Source: Chinchilla lanigera (lineage: Eukaryota; Chordata; Mammalia; Rodentia; Chinchillidae). Taken from it: 64,000 nt of DNA. Numbering within the stretch: position 1 is the first letter of the stretch; each line of letters opens with the position of its first letter. Of this stretch, positions 35,041-44,840 are shown piece by piece. Under the pieces are notes generated by a model, which was not told the origin of the DNA, made no database searches, and saw nothing but the letters and a program-made list of their open reading frames with translations. Position numbers and translations under genes: made by a program. The stretch spans positions 4,140,701-4,204,700 of the forward strand of contig NW_004955517.1 of the NCBI RefSeq assembly GCF_000276665.1. Reading direction: 5' to 3'.

Positions 35041-36425
35041 CCCTGTTCCGGGAAGAAATGCCTCCTAGAAGCACGTGTTTGACCTTCATCCAGCCCATTG
35101 CCAGAACTCCTTACAGGGAACTTCTGTTATCACGTGTTTCCATTTTGGATTCCTCTAATGATGAGAGAATTCCCCCTGCACTGACTCCTAAAAGGTCTTT
35201 ATGCACCAAAGAAACATGAGACAGGAAATGTTCAAGGTGAAAAAGAAGGAGAAGTTGAGGGGAAGAAGACAACCTATTTTTGTCCAAGTCTCTGAGGGGG
35301 AAGGGAGCAAATGGCTTTATATAAATGTCTCGTTTCCACCTGGACTTCTGCCAGTCTGCTTATTTCTCTCTCCATCAGCAGTGACCTACCCAACATGTGT
35401 TACTTTTCGTGTAGTAATTACAGAAGTTCTGGGCAAACTCCGAAATGCATGTGCTATCAGCACCGCAAGCAGAACAGAAAGAAATCCGCATCTTAGTGGG
35501 GTAAAATTAGGAGAAGAAAATTTTTTTAATGTTTCCAATTCGATAGCCTGAAAAAAGTAAATGTTTTCCAGTGTAGGATGACACGAAATACACAAAGAGG
35601 TGGTTGATTTTTTTTTCACCTGTCTATGTAGGAATAAGAACAATGAATCCAAAGATATAAAAAAATGTTGAAATTACACAGCTATTATTAACAGATTAAT
35701 TTCTTAGATGCCACTTTATACCTTTCATGAAAGACGTTTGTATCCATGTTGAACTCAAATATTGTGGCCCTTTTTGACAGTGGACCGAATGAAGAACTAG
35801 AGAGCTAACACATCTTCAGGTGACCACAATGGGCCTAAAACAGGTTTCTGAATGGACCGGTGCTCACACAGGAATTGTGTGATAAGCCTATTAAAAAGTC
35901 TAGTGCTCTAATGTTTGGAATATAAATAGCATGTTTGCCTGAGCCAAAATGATGCAGCAAAAGCAAAACAGCTTAGCTTGTCCTAGATTGAGAAGCGAAA
36001 TGTTAATGAACCATGGTCAGGACAATACCCTACAGCCACGCTACCCACAGCTGCAAACCTCTCGCAGCCCTCAGCACTGACCGGCACAGGAGGGCGTCAG
36101 AATAACCAGGCCGGCTTCAGTCACCAAACTCCACCCCACACGAAGCAGCCTACACAGCAGGGCACAGCGCCCCACAACAGCAAACTCCTACTCACCCCTG
36201 TGACCTATTCCCAGAAACAGCGCCCTCCGCTCATCCTCCCTCCTCCAGAGCCTTCTCCCAGAGCAGATCCCTGGCATCCCTGTGACTCCTGCCCACGAGG
36301 CTCCCTGAGAACACACCAGCTCAAGAGAAATGCGAGGGAAACAAAGACATCATCCCACTTCAAAACAGCCTGCATTTGAGTGACTAAGATTCTCTCAAAG
36401 CCCCAGCTTGTACTGATGAAGACAG
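35041..36425. other. Unassigned intronic DNA
   Basis: No exon or recognisable repeat. The 36060-36320 part is GC-rich relative to its surroundings. Confidence 0.5.
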
Positions 36426-36612
36426 CACTGGCAAACACTTGCTGTAAAGGCCCAGATAGCACCTAACCTTTTCAGTCCAGAGTTTCTTGTCAAAAATACT
36501 CAACTCTACAGCTGAACCCTAAAAGCACCACAGACAATATGCAAAGTAATAAGCGTGGCTGTGTTCCAATAATACTTTATTTACACAGACAGCCTGCAGT
36601 TTGTATTTTGCC
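36426..36612 (-). repeat. hAT-type non-autonomous DNA transposon
   Basis: Starts CACTGGCAAACACTTGCTG, TAAAGGCCCAGATAGCACC, continues TACTCAACTCTACAGCTGAA, CGTGGCTGTGTTCCAATAAT, ACTTTATTTACACAGACAG and closes near GCAGTTTGTATTTTGCCCAC. It is the most complete copy of the same family seen at 6875 and 37945, in the opposite orientation. Confidence 0.85.
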
Positions 36613-36767
36613 CACTTTTGAACTCGGGGAACATCTGTTTAGTCCTCATCCCCAAATTCCAAGTGGGTCATTCTCCAAGTTGTGGCTGAGTACCTCACTT
36701 GCTTAGCCCTGAGCACTACCCAGGAATCACCTCCTGGGGATCACCGCCACCAACGGAGTTCAGTTAC

Positions 36768-36784
36768 AGCAGCAGCAGCAGCAA
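36768..36784 (+). repeat. (CAG)5 run
   Basis: CAGCAGCAGCAGCA inside otherwise unique DNA; it is not in a supported coding frame. Confidence 0.9.
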
Positions 36785-36849
36785 AAGGAGTAATAGCGTC
36801 AGAAACTGCAGAGGTAACATTAAGTACTTACTTCCTGACAGAGGTGATG

Positions 36850-37020
36850 TTAAGCTTCATACACACATCACCTCACTTCATCCCACAGCAAGCTCACGAC
36901 GGAAGTACTAGTATTTCCCACGTAAAGATGGGAAAACTGAGGCTCCAAGCAGTATGTGTCCTTCCAGAACCCCACCTGATAAAGCTGAGATTTGAACCAT
37001 GGTCTGTCTCTCCAGAAGAC
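36850..37020 (-). repeat. MIR SINE
   Basis: ACACATCACCTCACTTCATCC, TATTTCCCACGTAAAGATGG, GAAAACTGAGGCTCCAAGC and GCTGAGATTTGAACCATGG match the complement of MIR through core and tRNA half. The 142-codon frame at 36682-37110 runs across it and is not a gene. Confidence 0.85.
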
Positions 37021-37205
37021 TTACAACAGTCATACCCTCACACGCCACACCTGCAAAGTACCGTCCCAGGGTCAGCATCTTGGGAAGAACTGCATGCATC
37101 CGAGTATTAGAAACAGAGGCTGAAATGTGGACCATTAAACTAACCATCCAGACGTGGCCTGCTTCCTCTTCACTAAATTAAAAAACATTCCCCCAACAAA
37201 GGAAG

Positions 37206-37249
37206 AACCTCACTTAAGGGAAAAAAAAAAAAAAAAAAAAACCTCACTT
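37206..37249 (+). repeat. Tail-only retroposon: 24-bp A-rich insertion with 10-bp TSD
   Basis: AACCTCACTT occurs at 37206-37215 and again at 37240-37249, separated by AAGGG plus a run of A. This is the structure left when target-primed reverse transcription copies only the RNA tail. Confidence 0.75.
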
Positions 37250-37643
37250 CATTTGTGAGTAATGTTTCAAACACCATTTATGCGTTTAAGTATAGACCCA
37301 CAACCACGAGCTCCCCATCTCATTCGTTCTGGCTTTAATTAAGGCACCAGCAGCCCACAACTCTAACCCCTGCCTGTCTCTTCTCTGCCACTGACTGTCT
37401 GGTGGCCCTCCAGACCACCCCTTCACAAAAAGAGCCCCGACATGTTGGTCTTCTGGTGTTACGGCCGAGGACGGTATACAGGTTTGAAACTGAGCACCAA
37501 CATGCTGCCACAAGCAGAAGAATCCACGCCTGACTTTGTGTGACAGGTCACAGTCAAACACAGGCACACTAAAAATATTGTATAAAATCACCCAGAGGCT
37601 ATAATGTGTATAAAGTGTATATAAAACCTAAATGAACATATCA

Positions 37644-37765
37644 GGGATCCAAGATACACATCTCATTACGTACAATGAAAGACTTGGGATCCAAGATACA
37701 CATCTCATTACGTACAATGAAAGACTTGGGATCCAAGATACACATCTCATTATGTACAATGAAAT
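37644..37765. repeat. Minisatellite, 42-bp unit, about 2.9 copies
   Basis: Units start GGGATCCAAGATACACATCT at 37644, 37686 and 37728. The first two are identical; the third differs by ACGTAC to ATGTAC and breaks off after AATGAAA. Because 42 is a multiple of three, all frames stay open across units, which creates spurious minus-strand frames with the repeated peptide NEMCILDPKSFIVR. Confidence 0.95.
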
Positions 37766-37944
37766 ATGCCAAAAAGTAGAAACCTGACAAATCTGAAGCA
37801 CCGCTTGTCCCAAGCATTTGTCTCATTCTTTTATGTGTCTTTTATATTCACCTACCTTTACTGGTTCTTGCAAAACAGTCCGTATCTCTCTGAGGGATTC
37901 CTCTTATGACTGCCCTATTTCAGCAGAAACAATGTCATCTACCA

Positions 37945-38346
37945 CAGGAGCTGACAAACCACAGCCTGTGATGCTTATTCAACTGGTCACCTATTTCTGA
38001 ACAGCTTACAAATGAAAATGCTTTTTGTATTTTTTTTTTTGCAGTACTGGGGATTGAACTCACGACCTTGCACTTGCCAGGCAGGCGCTTATGCCACTGA
38101 GCTAGATCCTCAGCTGCTTTTTGTATGTTTAAATGGTTGGAGGGATATCAAAAGCATAGTATCTCTTGACAGAATGAAATTATAAAACTCAAGTTTCAGT
38201 GTTCACAAATAAAGCTGTGCCAGAATACTGCCAGTCTGCCCATTATTGCCCATCTCTGATTTTATGGCACAACAGCTGTGGCAGAGACCGGATGAAAAAC
38301 TTACAGTATTTACTCCCTGTTGTTTTAAGAAAGTGCACCTTGCCCT
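37945..38346 (+). repeat. hAT-type DNA transposon, split by an ID insertion
   Basis: Begins CAGGAGCTGACAAACCACAG, continues after the ID with AAATGGTTGGAGGGATATCA, CAAGTTTCAGTGTTCACAAA, TAAAGCTGTGCCAGAATACTG, GGCAGAGACCGGATG and CAGTATTTACTCCCTG. Same family as 6875 and 36426. Removing the ID restores a continuous element. Confidence 0.85.
38031..38114 (-). repeat. ID SINE nested in the hAT element, 12-bp TSD
   Basis: The plus strand shows a T-run, then GCAGTACTGGGGATTGAACT, CACGACCTTGCACTTGCCAG and GCCACTGAGCTAGATCCTCA. TGCTTTTTGTAT lies on both sides (38019-38030 and 38115-38126). It is in the sense orientation of PTPRG. Confidence 0.94.
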
Positions 38347-38519
38347 AAATTTGAGCCATCAGCCCATCCCTTGACAGAAGCAGCGCCCAAAGGCATACAC
38401 AATATAGTCCAGAAGTAGAATCTACTTAAGCCTGCCACAGGTAAGACATCAATAATCGCTCCCATCCCAAAGATGGCACGACTTGTGTCTATTCTTAACT
38501 GAATAATGGGCCCAGTTTT

Positions 38520-39010
38520 AGGCCTTCATTTCTTCGCTGCCATTTGCAACTGAAGATGCTGATAGGATATAACTTCCAATTTCCTGACTAACAGCATCAT
38601 TATTTTAAATTGATGAACTGTAAATAGCAGGCCACTTTATGCCTCTTCCTCTGACTCCTATCAGAACCAGAGACTACAAAATGATAAATCTTCTCTCCGG
38701 GTTTCTTGGCAAAAAGATAGATACACAGATATGTATGTATGTAATTTTGGCTTTCATCTTTCAATTTCCTTCACTCATCACAAATGCTGACAAAAAGGCT
38801 CTAATTAGATAATCCTAATCACGAAGAATGGGGTATGATGGAAGACTTCAGAATCGCTATCTGCTAGCAGGAAAACAAAATAGATAGGCTATTCTCCCTG
38901 TAGGGGCAGGAGATTTATCAATAGACAAAAGGATGCAAAAAGCCAATAGATAAGGTGTAATTAAAGATCAGACCTATAAATTTTACACTGGCATACATTT
39001 AACAGGATTT
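38520..39010. promoter_or_regulatory. AT-rich motif cluster just downstream of exon 2, candidate regulatory element
   Basis: Repeat-free DNA with CTCTAATTAGATAATCCTAA, GTGTAATTAAAGATCAG, CAATAGATAAGG (GATA-like), TTTTAAATTGATGAAC and GATTTATCAATAG. It sits about 0.8-1.3 kb into intron 2. Enhancer function is inference from motif density and absence of repeats. Confidence 0.3.
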
Positions 39011-39829
39011 GCAGGTGGAAATTCAGGATTGAAGACCTGAGCATTGGAGATGAAAAGAGTATCTTTCAGTTCTTTATCCAACAATGCTTAACACATAAAT
39101 TTATTATTAAGACTAAAACGTCATGTCTTCAAGCTCTCTCATACTAGAGACTTGAATTATTCACTGCCAAAGTATAGTAATTCCCAAAAGTGGTCTATCT
39201 TCCTCAAGTATTCCTCCTTAATTAGCTATAATCCATTTTTCATATTTTTTGAGCTTCCGTATATCTTAGAAACACGAATCCACCTATCATTATTTCCACT
39301 GAAACTTTGAACAAGTTGTGGCAGGTTCTCTCACTGGTCAAAGGCTAAAAGGAAAAATTAAAAACAAAAAAAAAAAAACCTCCACGTACTGTAGAAAACT
39401 AGTCAAACAAACAGGAGGGTGCAATTTGGACAAAAAGTTGTGCTTCCCAGATTAGAGCATGCAGGACCCTTTTCGCCACGTGACGCTTTCTGCTCTATAA
39501 GCAGCCGTTTAGGCCACCGGGACAAGCCTTGTACTCCACGCTCGCTGAATCGCAGGCAGCCAAAGGACGGAGGAGGGGAGGCTCTGCAGAGTCTTTGGAA
39601 AGTTCTGAGATGGGAACAATAATTCATTAACAAGGAACGTTCAGAAATAAGTGCAAATGGATGGGGAAAACAGGTTGAGAAAACAGGTGGGAGAGATCAG
39701 GCTTCAGTATTTCAACTTTTAGTGAACTCCAAAACGGGCGCACGAGAAGAACTCAGGTGTGCAAGGCGTGAGACGTGTGCCTGGTAGTGAGTGTGAGGGG
39801 CTGTCCGTGCTCCCATCAGAACAACTCAC
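39011..39829. other. Intron 2 start, unique DNA
   Basis: No repeat recognised; one A-run at 39365-39378. GC content rises towards the exon. Confidence 0.5.
39824..39829 (-). other. 5' splice site of PTPRG intron 2
   Basis: On the minus strand the exon ends ...TACTCAG and is followed by GTGAGT, a consensus strong donor. The phase (one base of the Gly codon left over) fits the protein, since YSG continues in the next exon. Confidence 0.9.
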
Positions 39830-39934
39830 CTGAGTAGGCCCAGTACGGGTCACCAGAAGCTTTGCGCCTGCGGATCTGCACGGAGCCGCCGTGTCTGCTG
39901 TCCTGCGGGGCCCCAGCGTAGCCTTCAGTCAATG
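39830..39934 (-). CDS. PTPRG: PTPRG internal coding exon 2 (receptor-type tyrosine phosphatase gamma, extracellular N-terminus)
   Basis: Read on the minus strand, the 105-bp exon completes a split codon (G|CA, Ala), encodes 34 residues from LTEGYAG to PYWAYS and ends on the first base of a Gly codon. The C-terminal part, [18 protein letters not shown], is what I remember of PTPRG just after the signal peptide and entering the carbonic-anhydrase-like domain (typical start W-x-Y-x-G). PTPRG is a single-pass membrane protein with a CA-like domain, a fibronectin III repeat and two cytoplasmic phosphatase domains. The CA-like domain binds contactins and is thought to be catalytically inactive. The exon is framed by a pyrimidine-rich AG acceptor and a GTGAGT donor. 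Exon 1 (signal peptide) and exon 3 (rest of the CA domain start) are not in the window, as expected for a gene with very large first introns. PTPRZ1 is the closest paralog; the [17 protein letters not shown] block favours PTPRG. The CDS is partial: one internal exon only. Confidence 0.93.
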
Positions 39935-39969
39935 CTGGAAAAGATGGAGACAGGCAGTGAGAGCAGGTC
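39935..39969 (-). other. 3' splice site of PTPRG intron 1
   Basis: On the minus strand, the bases before the exon read CTGTCTCCATCTTTTCCAG: a pyrimidine-rich tract ending in AG. An upstream CTCAC lies about 25-30 bases from the AG and could serve as branch point. This fixes the upstream exon edge at 39934. Confidence 0.88.
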
Positions 39970-40095
39970 ATCACCCCCTGTGCATACCCTGGTGACCCCA
40001 AAAAGCACAGACCTCTGAATGGCTAGAAGAGCCTCCTTATTTGAAAGGAGACAAACAACTACAGGAGGGTCCAGAGCAACTCCCACCAGCACTAT

Positions 40096-40215
40096 TAATC
40101 TTAACAGCTGACGGTGCGCGCTGACTTTGCACTGAGACGCAGGGCACACTCCGCTTTACATGCTTCAACTTATTCAATCCGCAAAACATCACCAGGCTGC
40201 GGGTACGGCGGTGCG
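40096..40215 (-). repeat. MIR SINE fragment
   Basis: CCGCTTTACATGCTTCAACT, TATTCAATCCGCAAAACATC and GGCTGCGGGTAC match the MIR complement (GCTTTACATGCATTATCTCATTTAATCCTCACAAC). It lies only about 160 bp upstream of exon 2. Confidence 0.75.
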
Positions 40216-40381
40216 GATGATACGCAAGCCAAAGCACCAAGGAGGGTATTAACTTTCACTTGTGCCAAGTCGGACAACTCATAGAACCAGAGGCTGCAGT
40301 TTTGGTTCCAATTTCATGAATAACCATAAATCCTAGTCATAGGCCCGCTGGCCTCATTTGATCTGCACAGACTAGGGGTGG

Positions 40382-40475
40382 TTGTATCTGTTTGACAGAT
40401 GGAGAGATTCAAGCTCAGAGACAGTAACTGGCCCCAGGCACACAAGTGAGCAAATAGCAGATCCAGCAAAGGGAA
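40382..40475 (-). repeat. MIR SINE fragment
   Basis: TGTTTGACAGATGGAGAGATTC, AAGCTCAGAGACAGTAACTGG and CAGGCACACAAGTGAGCAAA match the MIR complement through the core. The 156-codon frame at 40382-40852 starts in it and is not a gene. Confidence 0.82.
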
Positions 40476-43400
40476 CATCAACATCGATGCATCAAAAGCC
40501 CGGCCCCCGCCACCCAAACCCAGCATACAGCGAGGCCTGGGAGTCCCCTCACAGGGAGTGTCGGTATTTCACATCCTTGGACCCGAAAATAGCCACCTGC
40601 AATACTGAGAACAAGGAAACCTCCACGGCCAACAGTGTTCAGGCGAAAGAAGAAAAGAAACAACACTGCTTAATGATATATTTTTTTAAATTCAAAATGA
40701 ATCCAATCCACCAAGCAGAAGCAAAAATATTCACCGCCACTCCACAGAGCTCCATCTGCCCGGTATGGTGCTCAAAGCCTTCTCCTCCCATCTTCCTCAC
40801 GGATGCAAATTTCTCTTGTTGTGAGCCCGCACCTGAACGCACTGATGTGTAAGAACACAAATATCACAGGTGCCCAAAATCCAAAACGAAAGGGAATTAT
40901 ACTCCCAACAATGCACACCACCTGACTATGTTAATATTTAAATGCACCCAAACAAAATTAAGTGTGCTTTTCCAAAGCAAAGAAAATAGGGGAACTGCAC
41001 TTTCAATTTAAAATGAAGATGGAAAGGGGAAAACAATACACTCTCAATTGCAAATGGGCCAGGAATAACTCTAATAATGGTCTCAGCCTAATGAGAACAA
41101 GAAGGGAACGTGTGGACCTCCTCATGCTTACACCTGACTTGCAGAGACGATCTTTAACACAAGCAGAGCTAGAGGAAAGATCCCACAGAAATGAGCCCTG
41201 TAGAGGAAAACGGGCATCTAACAAACTCCAAGTAAACATCTAAAAGTAAACCTAGTATCACTTGTATCTGATCACTGGTCCTGAATGACAAAGCCTAAAT
41301 CTAAGTCTTTAGATTTTGAAAGATCATGTTTAAAGTACAGTGAAGGTTTAGGGCCCTATCATCCAATCCCTCCTACAATTTTGTAGATGAGTCATTCAGA
41401 ACACTAGGAAGTTGACCATTATAAGCATCTATAGATCAAAAATAAAATTTTCATCTCCTAATTACTCTTTCCTCTACTAAAGCATACCAAATGAGGCTTA
41501 TATATTGTCTGTACATATTTGAAACGTATATATCTATTCACTGCGCTTCAAGTATTTTTTCCCAAATAATCCTTTTCTTTGTATCAAGACAATGAGTAAA
41601 ATAATGTCCCCACCATCTGAATAATAAATGTAATTTTTTTTGGATATGTGGGTGAGCCTTAGTTTCCATGTACATCTGTAAAACGCAGCCAAAAATACCA
41701 ATCGCGAATTACTGTTATGAAAACACAACTTACTATGAGCAGAGCGCCTCATTGTCAATGCTTTTAAATACCTGCAAACTGTTAAATAATATTTAGCACA
41801 GAGCCATGGACTTAAACTAAATCAAACCAAACCAATATATGAAAGTAATCACAGAAACTGAGCTTTGGCTGGGAGCAGGAAGTTCTTGAAAATTAACTGA
41901 TTAGGCTGCAAACAAGTAGCCACTTTAGGTCTGACCACCTAACTGGTTGTCTGACTAAGCTGTAGCCAGTTTAATGATTCTCCATGTCCCTAGTTCATTT
42001 TTCTGTAAATCTGTCAGATGGTGATGCGGGAGTTCTCAGGACCTCCTCTACTGGTGGGTGGGGGTGCTGCTCAATTTTGCAAATCATTCTTTTCTCACAC
42101 CGTACTACATTTAACTGGTCTAAGGGATTTTCCTTTCTAACACAAAGTAGTGGGAATTTGTTTCAGAATCTTTGCTTTTGTAATACTCATACCCTGCTCC
42201 ACCTAACTGCGAATCATGGATTCGCCAGCAACTTCCTGTTACCATCATCCCTGCCAGCTGTGGGCGGAGCTATGTTTGCAGGAAGTCGGTTGGATCAGTG
42301 TATAACTGCAGGTGTTGGGACCCAAAGCCTCAAAGGGGTGGGTTAAGGACCAAGCAAGGATCAACAGAGGAGCTAAAAAGTGGAACCAAGCCAGAAGACA
42401 AAGCACCAATCGATGAATTCTGTCAACAATGCATAACCCCTGGGCAAAGCCGATGTGAAGCCAGCCCTATCCTAGGCTTTATATTAACATGAACCAATTA
42501 CCTGGGAAGGCTCCCTCTTCTGTCTCTTGTATGCAAAAGATCACCCAAAGACAACGAGAGCACTTTAAACAGTCACCTCAAAGCCTCATCATCAAGTTCC
42601 CCGGCCATCCAAGACACTGCTGGAATACAGGTCTGACTGTGATCCCTGGGCTGCTTTTAAAAAATAAACAGAAACCCATAGGCTCTGAACCACTCACTGA
42701 CATTCCCCTGCCCACATGGCAGTACTTTAAAAAAAAAAAAAAAAGGTCTCCAAGTGATCGTTTTAAAGAGCATCAGGGTCTGGACAGCAGCCAGACCAGC
42801 ACCTAAGTCCCACCTCAACATTCTGGGCAGCGGCAATGGGTGCCTTCCCCTGCGCCTGGCTCCCGGGATTCTATGTTGAAGTCTGACAGGATCAACACAC
42901 AGCCCTACGGAGCTGGACCCAAGATCCCACAAGGCGCCACTCCTCACTGACACTTCCAACTCCTGCTCTCCCAGCCTGCAACTTCACAACCGAAGTCCTC
43001 ACACCAATAAAGCCGGCCAAGCGGAAAGAACAGCCCACTGCAAAGGTGACCACGGACAGAGCCAGGTTCAGAACTGAGACAACTCTGAACTGACCCAGAA
43101 CAGAGTTTTCACCCCAAAGCTCCTTAACAAACCAAGTACAATAGGAATGGGGTTTTCCTCAGGGCTATAAACTCCCACATGAACTCTCTATGAAAGACGG
43201 AATGTGGAATTGAAATCCCCACTACCAATCTCCCTTTTATTCCTGGAAAGGGGGGTGCTTTTCATTTCCCAGAAACTCTGAGATCATCAGGTGGTGCAAG
43301 GGGGGCCAGACTGCAGCAGGTCTCTTACTGGAGCAGCACCAGTGCCAGCAGCCAACTTCGCCTGCTGAGAACGCCGCACGGGGGAAACAGGAGCACCTCC

Positions 43401-43984
43401 AAGCACTGTGCTCGAAGTCATGCAGCCTTTACCTAGACAGCATGGAAGCCACGGGATCTGGGGTCCCACTCCCCAAGTTTCTGAAGCTATTAATGGAGAA
43501 GCAAAGATATATCCAATTCAAGGAACAGGAGGCTGACATCAGAAGGTCTTCTCATGACAGTGCAAAGCCATGGACTCCACACCCCGAAGAGCAGATACCT
43601 TACCGTCACAGCCACACATATACGTCACATCACACTGGCCTGGGGGTCTGGGCCAAGTGTCAAAATGCTGCTGAAAGTTACACAGGAACAAAAATAAGAG
43701 GTGTGGCACTGCTGAGGACACAGCAGTGGACAGGGGTAAGAGAGGTGGCAGCACCACCCCAAGGAACGCGGGTTCACCGTACCTTCCTCATACACCACTG
43801 CAGTGCTGAGGTACAACGTGGCTCTTACAGAGCCACGGATGTGCGGGAAAGACTGTTCTGAGGGGCACACTGCATGCGCTATGGAGAGGTCCAAGTTGCC
43901 GGGAAATAAGAAGCACAAGGATCCCTGGACGACTGCCAACCCACCACCCATAAAGGAGCTCAACACACGGTATGTGGTCATAAG
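40476..43984. other. Unassigned intronic DNA
   Basis: No exon or confident repeat. A-run at 42728-42744. Moderately GC-rich around 42780-43480. A 139-codon frame at 43442-43861 has no protein features. Confidence 0.5.
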
Positions 43985-44255
43985 TGAGGAAGGAAGGAAG
44001 GAAAGAAGGAAGGAAGGAAGGAAGGAAGGAAGGAAGGAAGGAAGGAAGGAAGGAAAGGAGGGAGTGAGGGAGGAGGAGGGAGGGGAAAGGAAGGGGAGGA
44101 AAGGAGAGGAGAAAGGAAAGAGGAAAAGAAAGAGGAAAGGAAAAAGGAAAGGAAAAAAGAAAAGAACAAGGAAAGGAAAAAGAAAAGGGGGAGGGGGGAA
44201 GGAGGCAGGGAGAAAGGGAGAGAGAAAAGAGAGAGTGAGAAAGGAGAGAGAAAGC
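43985..44255 (+). repeat. GGAA/GAAA polypurine microsatellite tract
   Basis: About 270 bp of almost uninterrupted purine on the plus strand: perfect AAGG units at 43991-44055, then degenerate GGAGG, GGAAAGG and GAAAAA units. It encodes a meaningless 158-codon Lys/Arg/Glu/Gly frame. In the PTPRG pre-mRNA it reads as a long CU-rich tract. Confidence 0.97.
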
Positions 44256-44297
44256 CCTATGGGGTCACTGTTCTGGTAGACAGTGGACGTAAGCGTG

Positions 44298-44840
44298 TGT
44301 TACGGCTTATATGTAGACATCCCCACCGAGCCTCCCGTGGTTGTAAGTAGGGATGTTCAGAGGTGGCTGGTGTACAATGTGTGATGCTGGGGTGAAGAGT
44401 GTGTGATGAGGGCTGGGGACACAGCTCAGTGGCACAAGTCCCCGTCTGGCAAACGCAAGGTCCTGAGTTTGACTGCCCGTACGAAAAAAAAGTGTGTGAG
44501 CCTTTGGTCTGGCACAGTTCTGGATGTAGGTAGCGGGAAGGCCCAGTGGGTGTGCATGCTTTGTCTGTCCTAAGGACGCGAAGCCCAGACAGAATAGAAG
44601 GGACAGAAATGCGGCTGCTGCCGCGTCATTTGCTGCTTGTGGATTTCTTTGCTCCTTCACTGCCACGTCTGCCCACCATGAACAGTTTCTCCTCTGCGAT
44701 GCCCAGCTGCATGCCGCCCTGCCTTGAAGCAGCCAACTATGGATGGAAACCTCTACAAACTGTGCGCCAAATACACCTTTCCTCCTTTAACTTTGGTTGT
44801 TGGGTATTTTGCCTTAGCCACCAGAAAAGTAACTAAGATA
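44298..44840 (+). repeat. MaLR-type solitary LTR carrying an ID insertion
   Basis: Starts TGTTACGGCTTATATGTAGA; the 3' part has GCCCTGCCTTGAAGCAGCC, AACTATGGATGGAAACCTC and the end TTTGCCTTAGCCACCAGAAA, AGTAACTAAGATA. Flanks GCGTG and GGGTG are an imperfect 5-bp TSD. The ID at 44407-44490 is younger. Confidence 0.85.
44407..44490 (+). repeat. ID SINE nested in the MaLR LTR
   Basis: GGGCTGGGGACACAGCTCAGT, CGTCTGGCAAACGCAAGGTCC and TGAGTTTGACTGCCCGTACG, then an A-run. AGTGTGTGA flanks it at 44398-44406 and 44491-44499. The body is more diverged than that of the young copies at 16837 and 26738. Confidence 0.9.

Larger units (their letters stand above)
1..39829 (-). other. PTPRG: PTPRG intron 2, 5' part (right-to-left)
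   Basis: Everything left of the donor at 39829 is downstream in the transcript. No second PTPRG exon was found among the open frames on the minus strand; in particular the expected continuation containing GPEHW was not seen. The intron therefore extends beyond the left edge. It holds only repeats, unassigned unique DNA and possible regulatory elements. Confidence 0.85.

Noticed and set aside
36682..37110. 142-codon plus frame
   Set aside because: Overlaps a CAG run and a MIR; no family resemblance.
37628..37826. Minus frames with repeated NEMCILDPKSFIVR peptide, as if a repeat protein
   Set aside because: Result of a 42-bp minisatellite whose unit is divisible by three.
40382..40852. 156-codon plus frame just upstream of exon 2
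   Set aside because: Starts inside a MIR fragment, lies on the strand opposite to PTPRG and shows no recognisable protein features.
43803..44279. 158-codon frame, the longest of the window
   Set aside because: Most of it is the GGAA/GAAA microsatellite translated as Lys/Arg/Glu/Gly repeats.
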